Positions 35,232 through 44,589 are shown, numbered from the stretch's first letter. The stretch is DNA of 64,000 bases from Candidatus Schekmanbacteria bacterium (GCA_016188575.1 JACPHN010000126.1:1-64000); one strand, 5' to 3'. Notes: a model not told the origin generated them from the letters alone. Numbers and translations are program-made.

Positions 35232-38200
35232 TCACACCGCAGTACCCGGCCACGACTCCAGACGCTCTGCATTGACGTCCAACGCCACCGCCTCCGCCGC
35301 TGCGGAGGTGAAGAGCCCGACGGCGTGCCCCAGGTCAACCTCGACGCGCGTCGCAGCCCCCCACGCAGAGGACAACCGTGCGGTGCCGAGAGCTTCGATC
35401 ACATGCCGGCGCAGCGACCGTTCGAGGTTGCGAGCACCATACTCAGGATCGAAGCCGTCATGGACCACGCGCCCGCGAAGCCGATCCGTAAGCACCAACT
35501 CCTTACCTTCCTGCCGGAGGCGCGCCACTACTACCTGTAGCTTCAGGTCCAGGATGCGCTGGATGTCTGCCGGGCTGAGAGGGCGGAAGAGCAGGATCTC
35601 GTCGATGCGGTTCAAGAATTCCGGGCTCAAGCCCTGCCGGATGCTGCGCAGGAGGGAATCATCGGTGGCGAGCATGGCCGGACCGTCGCCGTTAGCGTAG
35701 CCCACCCGGTGGCGACCGAAGAGCTCGGCACCCAGGTTGCTGGTCATGATCACGATGGCGTGCTGGAAATAGGTGTGTTGGCCGCGCCCATCGGTCAGCC
35801 GCCCGGAATCGAAGACCTGCAGGAACAGGTTGAGCACCTGTGGACTGGCCTTTTCAATCTCGTCCAGCAGCACAACCGTGTGCGGTTGTCGGCGCACCGC
35901 GTCGGTGAGCTGGTTTCGATCCTGATAGCCCACGTATCCCGGCGAAACACCGACCAGTTTGGTCGAGGCGATATGCTCGCCGAATTCGCTCATGTCGATA
36001 CGCACCATGCGGTCCTCATCGCCGAGCAGGAGGACGGCGATCGCGCGCGCGAGCTCGGTCTTGCCGACACCCGTGGGACCCGCAAAAAGAAAGACACCTT
36101 TGGGCCGATGCGGGTGCAAACCGAGTCCCTGGAGGCGTGCGCGTAGCACGCTCGCCACGCGTCCAATCACCTCGTCCTGACCAACAATGCGCGTGCCAAG
36201 CTCGGCCGCGAGCACCGCCAAGCGCTCGTCCCGGGCCGGCGAGATGCGCTCAGGCGGTACGGCGGCGAGGTGCGCCACAACGTCAGCGACATCGCGAGCG
36301 GTCACGGACGGGATCGCCACCTGCTCCGGCGCACCGCCCGCGGTACGGGCCACGCGCGACGCCGCCAGATCGAGGATATCGAGCGCCTTGTCAGGCAGGT
36401 AGCGATCGCGCAGGTAGAGCCGCGGCAGGGCGGCCGCGGTGTCGAGCGCCGCGGGTTCGAACCGCACGCCGTGGAAGCGCGCCAGCTCGTCCTCCCGGGA
36501 GCGCAGGATACTCGCCGCCACCGGCTCGCTTGGCTCGAAGACGTGCACGAGCTGAAAGCGGCGCTCCAGAGCCGCATCCTTCTGCAGGCGCGCGCGGTAC
36601 TCATCCGGAGTGGTAGCCCCGACCACGGGAATCTGCGGAGATGCCAACACCGGCTGCAGCAGCGTGACAATGTCCAGGGATGCGTTGCGCGGGCCACTGG
36701 CGCTGGCCACGGTGTGCAGGTCGTCGACGAAGAGGATCGTGCGGCCCCTGTCCAGCACCGTGCGAGCAACGTGCACGACCCGCTCCTCGAACTGCCCGCG
36801 GTACCGTGCTCCGGCCACCATTTCACCGGCGCGGAGCCGCACGAGACCGAATGCGGCAAGTCGCGACGGTGCGGTACCTGTGGCCACCAGCCTGGCGAGC
36901 TCATAAATGAGCGCCGTCTTTCCGACGCCGGGCTCACCGATGAGCAGCGCGTTATTCTTGTACGCGCAGGACAGAATGTCCAGCAACTCCTGGATATCGC
37001 GGTCGCGCCCCAACAGCGGAGCGGGAGGAGCGGCCCTGACCGCCGCCACAAGGTCCTCCGCGAGCTCCCAGAAGGAGGGCTCGCCGCTCACCGCGGTCGC
37101 GGCGGCAGGCGGCGCCGGGGCCGGAGCGGTGAGGTGGGCGCCGCCCCCGGCGCGCGGCGTCGCCTCGCTCTCAGCGGCCGGTCTGTCCGCACGGCAGGCT
37201 TCGCGCCTCTCCCCGGCCGCGCCTCCCGCACCGTACCCGGCGGCGAGCACACCAAGGGCCCAGGCATTGCCCGGATCGCTCTCGAGGAGTCTCCCTGCCG
37301 CCGCGCGCGCCTCAGCCCACCGGCCGAGATGAACCAGGCCCCGGCCCAGGATCTCGGACAGGTTGGCGGAACGTTCGTCGTCCGTTGGCTGACAGCGCAG
37401 ACAGCTTGCCACCGCATCCACCGGCCGTCCAAGCCGCAGGTAGGACAGCGCCAGCATCGCCGCAATCCGCTCATTTCGGGGCGCGAGCTCGAGGGCCGCC
37501 CGAAACTGCTCCGCAGAGCGTTCGGCGTCGCCGTGCCGGTAAGCGCGATGGCCAAGCGCCTGATGCACATACAGCAGACCCTCACGGATCCGTGGATCCG
37601 CGGGTGCCTGCTGCATGCCGGCGAGCAGCACGGTCTGCGCGGGGACGTAGAACTTTCTTTTGAGGAGTAGGCGGGCCAACGAGGATATCAACGGCGACGA
37701 GCAATTGAGGCGACGGTGGCCGGTGAGCACGTCAGCCATCAGCAGACCCTGGGAGCTCACGCTGCGCAAGAGGAAAAGATGGTCGCGCTCGCATTCCGGG
37801 CAGCGCTCCCAGACGGCGAACGGGTGCAGCGGCAGCCAACCCTCGTGATAGCGCAACCCGGCAATGGCCTCCTCGCTCGCCCGGCCGCCCTCCTCCCCGG
37901 CGCCCCGTGGCCGCAGCTCGATGATCGCTTCACGGGTCCACGTCATGCGGTCCAGCTCTTCTGCCACGGAAGTCGCGTAGACTGCGAGCAGCCGCGAACG
38001 GTCCGCCGCGGTCCTGGGCTCCGCTGCGTTGGCGGCCTTCACCGACAGGAAATCCTCAATCAGGCACGCTAGCGAGCTTGGCTGACCGTTGGGTAGCAGG
38101 AGCAGAGCTCGTAGCTCGGGGAGGAACCAGCGCGGCCCCACAGACGACAGGCATTCAATGAGGAAGGAGCGCCAATCTTCGGTGCCTCCCCGCTCCAGGC

Positions 38201-38417
38201 AGTGGCTGAGATGCGCCTGACGTTCCCCGGAGGCGCCTTCACGGCGAAAGAAGTCCGCGGCAGTCACAATCCCAAAGATGGCCACAATGCCGTCAATCGC
38301 GGCCGCAAGACCGCGCCAGCGCTGAGCGGGCTCCGCGTGCTCGATGGTGCCTAGCCGCAAGCGCTCGAAAACATCGCAGAGCGACTGGCCAGCAGCGGTG
38401 TCAGAAAGTGTGGACAT
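35232..38417 (-). CDS. ClpA/ClpB-type double AAA+ ATPase with TPR N-terminus
   Basis: A 1061-residue protein. Residues 1-450 replace the usual Clp N domain with an unfamiliar helical region, a CPEC pair (206-209) and TPR-like repeats (about 285-395), then a Pro/Ala linker. AAA-1 starts near 465 (GEPGVGKT at 494-501, FVDDLHT); AAA-2 follows (GPTGVGKTE, LLDEIEKA, arginine-finger EFLNRIDEI). The ClpB middle coiled coil is absent, and no IGF/IGL ClpP-docking loop is evident. It is therefore probably an unfoldase with its own targets, perhaps chosen by the TPR part. The small membrane protein and ferritin-like genes upstream may be functionally linked. Confidence 0.9.
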   Translation of the reverse strand: MSTLSDTAAGQSLCDVFERLRLGTIEHAEPAQRWRGLAAAIDGIVAIFGIVTAADFFRREGASGERQAHLSHCLERGGTEDWRSFLIECLSSVGPRWFLPELRALLLLPNGQPSSLACLIEDFLSVKAANAAEPRTAADRSRLLAVYATSVAEELDRMTWTREAIIELRPRGAGEEGGRASEEAIAGLRYHEGWLPLHPFAVWERCPECERDHLFLLRSVSSQGLLMADVLTGHRRLNCSSPLISSLARLLLKRKFYVPAQTVLLAGMQQAPADPRIREGLLYVHQALGHRAYRHGDAERSAEQFRAALELAPRNERIAAMLALSYLRLGRPVDAVASCLRCQPTDDERSANLSEILGRGLVHLGRWAEARAAAGRLLESDPGNAWALGVLAAGYGAGGAAGERREACRADRPAAESEATPRAGGGAHLTAPAPAPPAAATAVSGEPSFWELAEDLVAAVRAAPPAPLLGRDRDIQELLDILSCAYKNNALLIGEPGVGKTALIYELARLVATGTAPSRLAAFGLVRLRAGEMVAGARYRGQFEERVVHVARTVLDRGRTILFVDDLHTVASASGPRNASLDIVTLLQPVLASPQIPVVGATTPDEYRARLQKDAALERRFQLVHVFEPSEPVAASILRSREDELARFHGVRFEPAALDTAAALPRLYLRDRYLPDKALDILDLAASRVARTAGGAPEQVAIPSVTARDVADVVAHLAAVPPERISPARDERLAVLAAELGTRIVGQDEVIGRVASVLRARLQGLGLHPHRPKGVFLFAGPTGVGKTELARAIAVLLLGDEDRMVRIDMSEFGEHIASTKLVGVSPGYVGYQDRNQLTDAVRRQPHTVVLLDEIEKASPQVLNLFLQVFDSGRLTDGRGQHTYFQHAIVIMTSNLGAELFGRHRVGYANGDGPAMLATDDSLLRSIRQGLSPEFLNRIDEILLFRPLSPADIQRILDLKLQVVVARLRQEGKELVLTDRLRGRVVHDGFDPEYGARNLERSLRRHVIEALGTARLSSAWGAATRVEVDLGHAVGLFTSAAAEAVALDVNAERLESWPGTAV

Positions 38418-38509
38418 CAGGAATTGCCCGACGTGTCGTCTCGCAGATGCTGCCGTGCCCGCGATCGCGCGGGGGCAGCCGTGGCCGCAGCGGGGCGCGC
38501 CGGCGACGA

Positions 38510-38659
38510 CTATTCGTTTGCCGTTGTCTCCGCGCCACCAAGGAAGCGATGACAGCCGTACAGCAATCCGGTCATCGCCAATCCAAAGACAAAGAGGAAG
38601 CCGCCGACACCTGCTTCGACCGCGAGCGTCACGAAGCCTCGGGATGGTGGAGCAGTCAT
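38510..38659 (-). CDS. Small single-pass membrane protein (49 aa)
   Basis: The frame is MTAPPSRG, then one hydrophobic helix (residues about 10-36, GGFLFVFGLAMTGLLYG), then a short tail. The ATG overlaps the stop of the ferritin-like gene (ATGA), which strongly supports translation. The ClpA-like start follows 92 bp downstream. No known family was recognised; it may anchor or regulate either neighbour. Confidence 0.65.
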   Translation of the reverse strand: MTAPPSRGFVTLAVEAGVGGFLFVFGLAMTGLLYGCHRFLGGAETTANE

Positions 38660-39651
38660 GCGGCCCACTCCAATACCCGCTCTCCAAGCCGGGCGGTTCC
38701 ACTCATGAGGTCATGGGCAAGGCGCAGCCAGCGGGGCCGCGGTGCTCCTGGTCTGGGGAAGTAGAAGTCGATAGCCAGGTTGTTGGCCTTGAGCAGCATG
38801 TCCGGAGGAATGTAGATGCCCCGCGTTCCGCCGTCGGCCTGTCCCATCGCCTGAAAGATCTCGAGCTGGTTACTGATACCGTTGCGGAACACGCGGTGCA
38901 GGTCCACGCCCAGCGCCTCGAATGACTCGCGCAGCAGTATTGTCGCCCAAACGATAAACGTCGTCACCTTGACCTGAAAAAGCTGTAGGCGAAGGGACTC
39001 CGCGCGGCTCAGCTTCGCGAGCATGGCCGGCAAGAACATGACGCCAAGGCCGACGTGGCGCGCCTCGTCTTGCTCAAAGTAGGGCATCAGCTCGGCGAGG
39101 ACGGGCTCGACCCCCCCTTTGGCGACGCCGCGGAACAAGTGCACAGCCACGTTTTCGACGAGGAGCTGCATGCCAATGAGCTTTTCGACGAGGCTGCCCG
39201 CTTCGAGCACGCTCACGAGTATGGCACGGGTGTACCCGTCCAGCGGCGGAACGTCGACGCCGAGAGCGAGCAGATAGTCGCGCATGGTGTAGAAATGCCG
39301 CGCCTCGTCAAAGGCCTGCCCGGTCGCCGCCATCTTGGCCTCGACGTCGTCGAGCGCCTCGGCGATCTCCGCGGAGATGTGCCATGCCGCCAGCTCGCCC
39401 CACAGGATGATGCTAAAGACGCGCGCGATCGCCTCCTTCTTGGGCGCTGGCAGCGAAATCCCGCCGTGCCTCTGGAGCAACCGGTCCAGAACCTCGCGGC
39501 CATCCCACGCCTTTTTTTGACCGATGTGGTAGAGGCGTTCGAGCCGTCCGAACGAAAGCTGCGCTTCCTTGAGGTAATCGCGCTCGATCAGGCGATAGGG
39601 GGGAAACTGGGCATTGTTGCGGCCGGAAATGGAGCTCAGAATCTCGACCAT
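38656..39651 (-). CDS. Ferritin-like diiron protein (R2-like)
   Basis: A 331-residue helical protein. GELAAWHISAEI, then FDEARHF, and later YFEQDEARHVGLG give two E-x-x-H pairs plus extra Glu residues, as in diiron oxygenase/ribonucleotide reductase R2-like and acyl-ACP desaturase-like proteins. It may be an oxidase or hydroxylase using O2; the substrate is unknown. ATG 39651 begins the fold. It is coupled to the small membrane protein by a 4-bp overlap and precedes the ClpA-like gene. Confidence 0.82.
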   Translation of the reverse strand: MVEILSSISGRNNAQFPPYRLIERDYLKEAQLSFGRLERLYHIGQKKAWDGREVLDRLLQRHGGISLPAPKKEAIARVFSIILWGELAAWHISAEIAEALDDVEAKMAATGQAFDEARHFYTMRDYLLALGVDVPPLDGYTRAILVSVLEAGSLVEKLIGMQLLVENVAVHLFRGVAKGGVEPVLAELMPYFEQDEARHVGLGVMFLPAMLAKLSRAESLRLQLFQVKVTTFIVWATILLRESFEALGVDLHRVFRNGISNQLEIFQAMGQADGGTRGIYIPPDMLLKANNLAIDFYFPRPGAPRPRWLRLAHDLMSGTARLGERVLEWAA

Positions 39652-39812
39652 ACGCTCTGCTCCCTCGGCTTGGGCGCGAAGGCGCCCAATGGTAATTGGC
39701 TTACACGAATGCGATGACGTCGTCAAGCCTTCGCCACCGCCCGACATTGCGAGCGGCGGCGAAGGCGCGGCACTTCGGGAGCAATGGGGTACGGCGGGCC
39801 GCCGCAACGTTC

Positions 39813-41138
39813 TCAATCGTAGGGATCGTAGTCGACCTCCTCCGGGATTAGCGAGCCGAGCTCGCGCAGGCAGGCTTCGGCGCGCGGGCCGCCGATCTGC
39901 TTCAGGGCAGCCCCGACCTGGCTCGCTTGATAGGCCTCGCAGCCGCCGCGCACAAAGGCGGCGAGCGGCGCGATCACGCGCTCGTCCACGACACCGCACA
40001 GCACGTAGGCGGTATACCACTGCGGTCGCGCCAACAGCGAGCCGATCAATGCCTCGACGACGCGTGGGTCATCTCGGTGTGAGGCGAGACCGAGCACAGC
40101 GGCGCTCGCGAGGGTGGCGTTGACGTTCGGAGCGCGGAGGATGGCGACAAAGGGCGCGATCACGCGGGCGTCGCGACTGGTGGCCAGGGCCCGCGCGGCG
40201 AGGTCTCGCAGCGCGGGGTCGGCGAGATCGGCGATCAGCGCCTCGATGGCCACCTCATGGACCGTCCAGGGCAGACTGTCCAGTCCGAGCTGCGCCGCCG
40301 CGGACGCGCGCACAAAGGGATCGGCATGAAGCGCGAGCGGGACAAGCGCCTCCTTGGCGCCGCCGGCATGGAGGCTGCAAATGGCCTCGGCCGTCAGCGC
40401 GTGGTCCGTATTCTGCGCGATGAGGGCGACGAGCGGTGCCACCGCCTCCGGCCAGCCCAGGCGCGCCAGCGCCAACAGCGCCGCCCGCCGAGCTCGCGGT
40501 GAGCGGTCTTTTGCGTACATCGCGGCGAGCGGCGCCAGGGCGTCCTCACACATCCTCGCGACCGCCTTGCGAAAATCGTCGCCCCAGAGGCCGCCTTTGG
40601 AGCGTACGCAATCCTTGGCCTCCGACAGGCGACACAGGGCGCGCGCCGCGGCCTCGCGAACACCCGGGTCGGAGTCCCGCAGCGCCTCGCACAAGGCCGC
40701 TACATTCTCATCGCTCGCCGGGACGTCATGCCAGCAGCCCAGTCCCTTGGTGATGGCCCAGGCACCGGTCATGGCGATGGCCTCCCCGAGCGCACTGGCG
40801 CATGCTCGCCGGATCGACGCGACGGGGTCCAGTAGGAGTGGCCCTACGAGGAGGCTGGAAAGCTCCCACTGCCAGTTCGCAACCGCGCGGATGGCGAGGA
40901 GGCGGTCCCGCGAGTTGCGGCTTCCCAACACGATGCGCGCGGCATCGCGGCGCGCGTACACGTCCGGGCTTGCAAGCGCTTCACGCAGAGATGGATCAAT
41001 CACCTTAGCTCCCCATGCCCGGAGCCGAACTGCCATAACCTGTCCGGCCGCGTCTCTCGCCAGCACTCGCGCAGCGCCAGAAAAAGCGGGTTCCGCGGCA
41101 CGCGCTGTGGAACCCGCAAAGTGGCGCAAACAGCTCAT
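39813..41138 (-). CDS. HEAT-repeat protein
   Basis: A 441-residue protein of alpha-helical repeats of about 30-35 residues (SPDVYARRDAARIVLG, DPGVREAAARALCRL, DPFVRASAAAQLGL, DPALRDLAARALATS). These form a solenoid for protein contacts. No catalytic motif is seen. The start could be ATG 41138, which overlaps a 63-codon frame by 4 bp, or ATG 41036 where the repeats begin. It lies 161 bp before the ferritin-like gene on the same strand. Confidence 0.85.
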   Translation of the reverse strand: MSCLRHFAGSTARAAEPAFSGAARVLARDAAGQVMAVRLRAWGAKVIDPSLREALASPDVYARRDAARIVLGSRNSRDRLLAIRAVANWQWELSSLLVGPLLLDPVASIRRACASALGEAIAMTGAWAITKGLGCWHDVPASDENVAALCEALRDSDPGVREAAARALCRLSEAKDCVRSKGGLWGDDFRKAVARMCEDALAPLAAMYAKDRSPRARRAALLALARLGWPEAVAPLVALIAQNTDHALTAEAICSLHAGGAKEALVPLALHADPFVRASAAAQLGLDSLPWTVHEVAIEALIADLADPALRDLAARALATSRDARVIAPFVAILRAPNVNATLASAAVLGLASHRDDPRVVEALIGSLLARPQWYTAYVLCGVVDERVIAPLAAFVRGGCEAYQASQVGAALKQIGGPRAEACLRELGSLIPEEVDYDPYD

Positions 41139-41326
41139 GACCGCAACCCAGTCTCCTGTTCCAAACTACCCCGTAGCACCTTGAAAAACAAGGGCTTCAT
41201 ATAGGAAGCCAAGTCGGCCCCAAGCTCCCGCCCGGGAAGGAGCTTTTCTCCCCCGATTTCCAAGTTCCGGACGAGGATGCTGAGTTTGCAGCGAAACCGG
41301 ATACCAAGGGCATCGCCACAACCCAT
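41135..41326 (-). CDS. Possible small protein (63 aa)
   Basis: A short frame whose stop overlaps the HEAT protein ATG 41138 (ATGA). The product has no signal, helix or motif I recognise. The coupling is the only evidence for it, and if the HEAT protein starts at 41036 the overlap is meaningless. Confidence 0.3.
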   Translation of the reverse strand: MGCGDALGIRFRCKLSILVRNLEIGGEKLLPGRELGADLASYMKPLFFKVLRGSLEQETGLRS

Positions 41327-41349
41327 GGTCTTGGTTCGCCGTACATCCG

Positions 41350-41376
41350 GCTCGATTCCGAAAATCGGAATCGAGC
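41350..41376. repeat. 12-bp inverted repeat after the fic remnant
   Basis: GCTCGATTCCGA, AAA, TCGGAATCGAGC. It lies 4 bases after the stop of the fic remnant and could end its transcript, but no T-run follows. Confidence 0.6.
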
Positions 41377-41380
41377 TGAC

Positions 41381-42028
41381 CTACGTGCCCGGCGGTTCCG
41401 TCCCGCGACTCATGATCTCAATATAGCCCGCGTAACTGAACAGGCGGTTGCGCTCTTGGGCGGTCAGCTCCTTCACGATGCCGAGCTGCTCTTCGGCCGG
41501 AGGCGGAACGAAGGCCGCGTTGCCCGGTCGGGTGCCGCCGATCCAGTTCTGGCTGCGCCGGAGCTCGCCTGGCGTCTGATTGCTGCCCCGGCCCTTGGTC
41601 AATAGCACACCGTGGATCTCCCGGAACAACCGCAGCGACAGCGGCAGTCCTTCCTCCAACAGGCGCAGGCCGTGCTCGAGGGCGGCGACATAGTTGCTGA
41701 CCTCCCGCACATCATCCAGTGGCACGCCGGGTTCCTGCTCCAGCTCGAACAGCAGCAGGTCCGACAGCGACGACTGGGTGCCCTCAATCATGGAGGACAG
41801 CACCGCCTCCTTGCGGACGTACATGTAGAGGAATAACGAGGTGTCCGGCAGCAGCGTCGAAACGCTGTCCAGCCGCCCGAGCGCCAGCAGCGCCTGATCG
41901 AGCTTGCTGTGCAGCTCTGGCGTCCAGTCGATGGGCGGACGCGGTGGCAGCGGCCCGGGCACGAAGGCGTGGGCCTTCTCACCCACAGTCGAGATGATCA
42001 CGTATCTGCCCTGGAGCTCTCGCTTCAT
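41381..42028 (-). pseudogene. Fic family protein with catalytic core deleted
   Basis: The first 175 residues are a normal Fic N-terminal half. The inhibitory-type helix with SSMIEGTQSSLSDLL, then YVAALEHGL, and SQNWIGGTRPGNAAFVPPP follow as in intact proteins. Then the sequence jumps to GIVKELTAQERNRLFSYAGY, which in intact members follows the C-terminal winged helix. The HPFxxGNGR AMPylation motif and about 150 residues between are missing, without a frame change. The remnant of 215 residues cannot transfer AMP. It may be dead or act as a regulator or inhibitor. An AT-rich palindrome precedes it. Confidence 0.85.
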
Positions 42029-42046
42029 CCTGCCTGCCTCGAACCC

Positions 42047-42069
42047 AAAATAAGATTCGTTCTTATTTT
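42047..42069. promoter_or_regulatory. AT-rich palindrome upstream of the fic remnant
   Basis: AAAATAAGA, TTCGT, TCTTATTTT, followed by a further TATCTTA half site at about 42069-42075. It stands out in this GC-rich DNA and lies 19 bases before the fic start. It is a probable operator and promoter region, plausibly once bound by the winged helix lost from the Fic protein. Confidence 0.55.
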
Positions 42070-42360
42070 ATCTTAGCTGCGCATCCTAAAACAAAAACTC
42101 GGGAAGGAAAAATCAAGCGGAAGAGCTCGATGACGCGATTGGAGGTCGCTCCGAGCTGCAGGAGGTGGCGCCGCCAGAGATCACCGTAGAAACCCAGGCG
42201 GGGATCCGACCGCTCCCGCCGTTTCGCGGCATCCTCCGGCAAATGCTCCAGGGAGTTGCTGAGCACCGCCCGCCGGTGGTCGGGGTCAGCAGTGGCGCCT
42301 TACTCGCAAGCTTACTCACTCAGGCCTTGACCGTCAACGGACGTCGGCGTGTGCTGCGCA

Positions 42361-42404
42361 ACGAAAAGGCCCGGGAACCGCTTGCTTGTGCGCTTTCCCG
42401 GACC
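42361..42404 (-). terminator. Rho-independent terminator of tmRNA
   Basis: On the minus strand GTCCGGGAA pairs with TTCCCGGGC, with an internal GCG/CGC extension, and TTTT follows. It lies 30 bases after the tmRNA 3' end. Confidence 0.8.
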
Positions 42405-42432
42405 TTGACGAATGGGCGTGAATACCCTTCAA

Positions 42433-42791
42433 TGGAGGCGGCGGGAATCGAACCCGCGTCCGAAGACCTTCGCTCTCGAATCTCTACATGCGTATCCGCG
42501 GCTTCGTTGCTTCGCCCCTCGGCGCGGTGCGCGGCGAACCGATCACCGAGCGGCTAGTCCTCTTGGTTCTCGTATCCACGGGGCGAGGTCCGACCTCGCA
42601 GATACCAGCCCGTCTGTATGGCGCCCTGACTACACCCAACGAGCGAAGTGCAGGGGGCGTCGCCGTCAGTTATGCGGCGAGAGCGTACTCTTGTGTGTCG
42701 ACGCTTGTGCTTTTCCCCCGTTAGTACGAGGCGAGGGGCCTCGGCACGCAATTCGAGTCTCAGTTGTCCCCGTCGAAACCTTTTCGCCCCC
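42433..42791 (-). ncRNA. ssrA: tmRNA (ssrA)
   Basis: The 5' end GGGGGCG pairs with the 3' end CGCCTCC, giving the G3-U70 wobble that marks alanine-accepting tmRNA. The T-arm CGGGTTCGATTCCCG and the typical 5' GGTTTCGACGGGG are present. Total length is 359 bases. The tag frame ends E-Y-A-L-A-A stop (stop at 42672-42670), with S-T-S-V-D-T-Q before it; the resume codon is not certain. CCA is not encoded. It rescues ribosomes with SmpB, whose gene ends 10 bases upstream, so the RNA may be processed from a joint transcript. Confidence 0.95.
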
Positions 42792-42801
42792 TTTCAGTTG
42801 C

Positions 42802-43284
42802 TCAACGCCATTCCTTCATGGCGCGTTCCACTTCTCTTTTTTGCTCGCGTTCGCGCATGACCTCGCGCTTGTCGTGTTTTTGCAGTCCTTGCGCCAGGCC
42901 CAGCTCAACTTTGACACGCCCATTGTTGAAATAAAGGGACAGGGGCACGAGCGTGAGACCGCGCTCAATGGTCTTCCCGGCAAGCCGATGGATTTCCCGT
43001 TTGTGAAGCAGAAGCTTGCGTTCCCGCTCCGCCTCGTGGTTGACATGCGTTCCATTTCGATACGGCGTAATGTGGCACCCTGTCAGGAACATCTCACCGT
43101 TGCGCACCTGCGCGTAGGAGTCTTTCAGATTCGCCTTGCCTTCGCGAAGCGACTTCACCTCGGTCCCGGTAAGGCAGATCCCCGCTTCGATTCTCTCGGT
43201 GATCTCGTAATCGAAGTGAGCTTTGCGATTCTGCGCGATGACCTTGCGCCCTTCGCCCTGTTTCTGTTTGTCGCTGCCGCCCAT
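42802..43284 (-). CDS. smpB: SsrA-binding protein SmpB
   Basis: A 160-residue SmpB of normal length. IAQNRKAHFDYEI, LTGTEVKSLREGKANL and the C-terminal Lys/Arg-rich HDKREVMREREQK tail are all typical. It delivers tmRNA to stalled ribosomes. The tmRNA gene follows 10 bases later, and the SPFH operon precedes it by 73 bases. Confidence 0.97.
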   Translation of the reverse strand: MGGSDKQKQGEGRKVIAQNRKAHFDYEITERIEAGICLTGTEVKSLREGKANLKDSYAQVRNGEMFLTGCHITPYRNGTHVNHEAERERKLLLHKREIHRLAGKTIERGLTLVPLSLYFNNGRVKVELGLAQGLQKHDKREVMREREQKREVERAMKEWR

Positions 43285-43357
43285 CGCCGTGCTCCCTGTC
43301 TTCCGTAATTATACAGCATTCGAGCGGCTTCTGTCCACTGCTGACGTGCGCGGCCGC

Positions 43358-44587
43358 TCAACGACCTTGCGCGGCCGCGCTGGGCGCCGCATCGGTCGCT
43401 TTGCCGCCTGGTGTAGCCGCCGCGGGCGGCGACGCAGCTTTTCCCGGCTCCGCATCCGCCGATGGGCGCGCCAGGCTAGTAAGGCCGTACATCTCCAGGA
43501 GCTTGTTGACGTCAGTCGTGCGCAAGTCCATACCACCACCGCCGATCGGCATGAGCAGGACGCGCTTGCCCATGAGCTTGCGGGCGACGTTCATCTGCAC
43601 AATGCGCCTGCCGCCGTCGCCCGCGAGAGACTCATTGTGCAGGCGCGCGGCCTCGGACTCGGCGTCGCCTTCCCTTTCCACAGCTTCCGCGAGCAGCTTC
43701 TGTTGTGCCAGGAACGCTTCCGCCCCCGTCACGATCTTCGAGAACTCCGCGTCCGCGTCGCCATGCTTGCGAGCGGCCTCGGCTCGCGCCTGCGCGAGCA
43801 ACACCTTGTTCGTTTCCCGCTGGACATTGATGTGTTCTTCAAACTTGCCAAGTTGCTCGACGAGCTGTTTTTCCTCGACTACGAGCTCCTGGTAGGTATC
43901 GGTGTAATGATGGTCCTTGTAGATGTACTTCTCAAGCTTGATGTGATAACGTTCCTGGAGCTCCTTTGCCAGCGCTTCCTTCGCTTCGTCGGCCCGCCTG
44001 TACACCGGGCGGCGCTGGAGCTCGGCGCCGCCGTCGTCCGCAGTGTCCGGCGCTCTTTCCCCCTTGAGGTCTTCGGTCGCCATCTGCGAGAAGAAATCTC
44101 GCGGTATGCTTCGGAGAACCGCCTTGAGTACGATCTCCTCGATCTCTCGGTCGGAGCGACCGACGTTTTCCAGAATGAACGCCACTGCTTCGGTCGAGTC
44201 GTCGATACTGTACTCGATGAGGAGATCCAAGCTGACGGTGTTGCCATCTTTGGTCTTGAGCGACAGAGGGGGATACAGCGAAATGCCGCTCTCGTCCGTT
44301 TTCGCGGCGCCACAGGCGACGATATCCTCGGCCATGCAGGCCCGCCGCGTGACCCGGGTAAGCGTGAAAAACTGCGTGACATAGGGGACGTACCAGCCGA
44401 ACTGATTCGACGGAAGCACGTCCATCGGTTTCACGCCGATGGCGATCTTGCGAACGACGACACCGACTTGCGATGGCCCCGAGCGATACTCGACGCAGCC
44501 CACGGCGGTGGCGGCAAGGCTACCCATCAGAAGGAGCTTCGAGACGATGCGCAGTGCCGAGAACGGCAATTCTTGCGTGCGTGCCAT
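43358..44587 (-). CDS. SPFH/band 7 lipoprotein
   Basis: A 409-residue protein. A signal ending in TAVGCVEYRS suggests lipid anchoring. An SPFH domain spans about 40-200, followed by a long charged coiled coil (about 215-330, rich in EAEAARKHGD-type repeats) and a Pro/Ala-rich tail. SPFH proteins such as HflK/HflC and flotillins form membrane-organising cages. The ATG lies 2 bases after the stop of the first SPFH gene, so the two probably form a heteromer. Confidence 0.85.
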   Translation of the reverse strand: MARTQELPFSALRIVSKLLLMGSLAATAVGCVEYRSGPSQVGVVVRKIAIGVKPMDVLPSNQFGWYVPYVTQFFTLTRVTRRACMAEDIVACGAAKTDESGISLYPPLSLKTKDGNTVSLDLLIEYSIDDSTEAVAFILENVGRSDREIEEIVLKAVLRSIPRDFFSQMATEDLKGERAPDTADDGGAELQRRPVYRRADEAKEALAKELQERYHIKLEKYIYKDHHYTDTYQELVVEEKQLVEQLGKFEEHINVQRETNKVLLAQARAEAARKHGDADAEFSKIVTGAEAFLAQQKLLAEAVEREGDAESEAARLHNESLAGDGGRRIVQMNVARKLMGKRVLLMPIGGGGMDLRTTDVNKLLEMYGLTSLARPSADAEPGKAASPPAAATPGGKATDAAPSAAAQGR

Positions 44588-44589
44588 GC

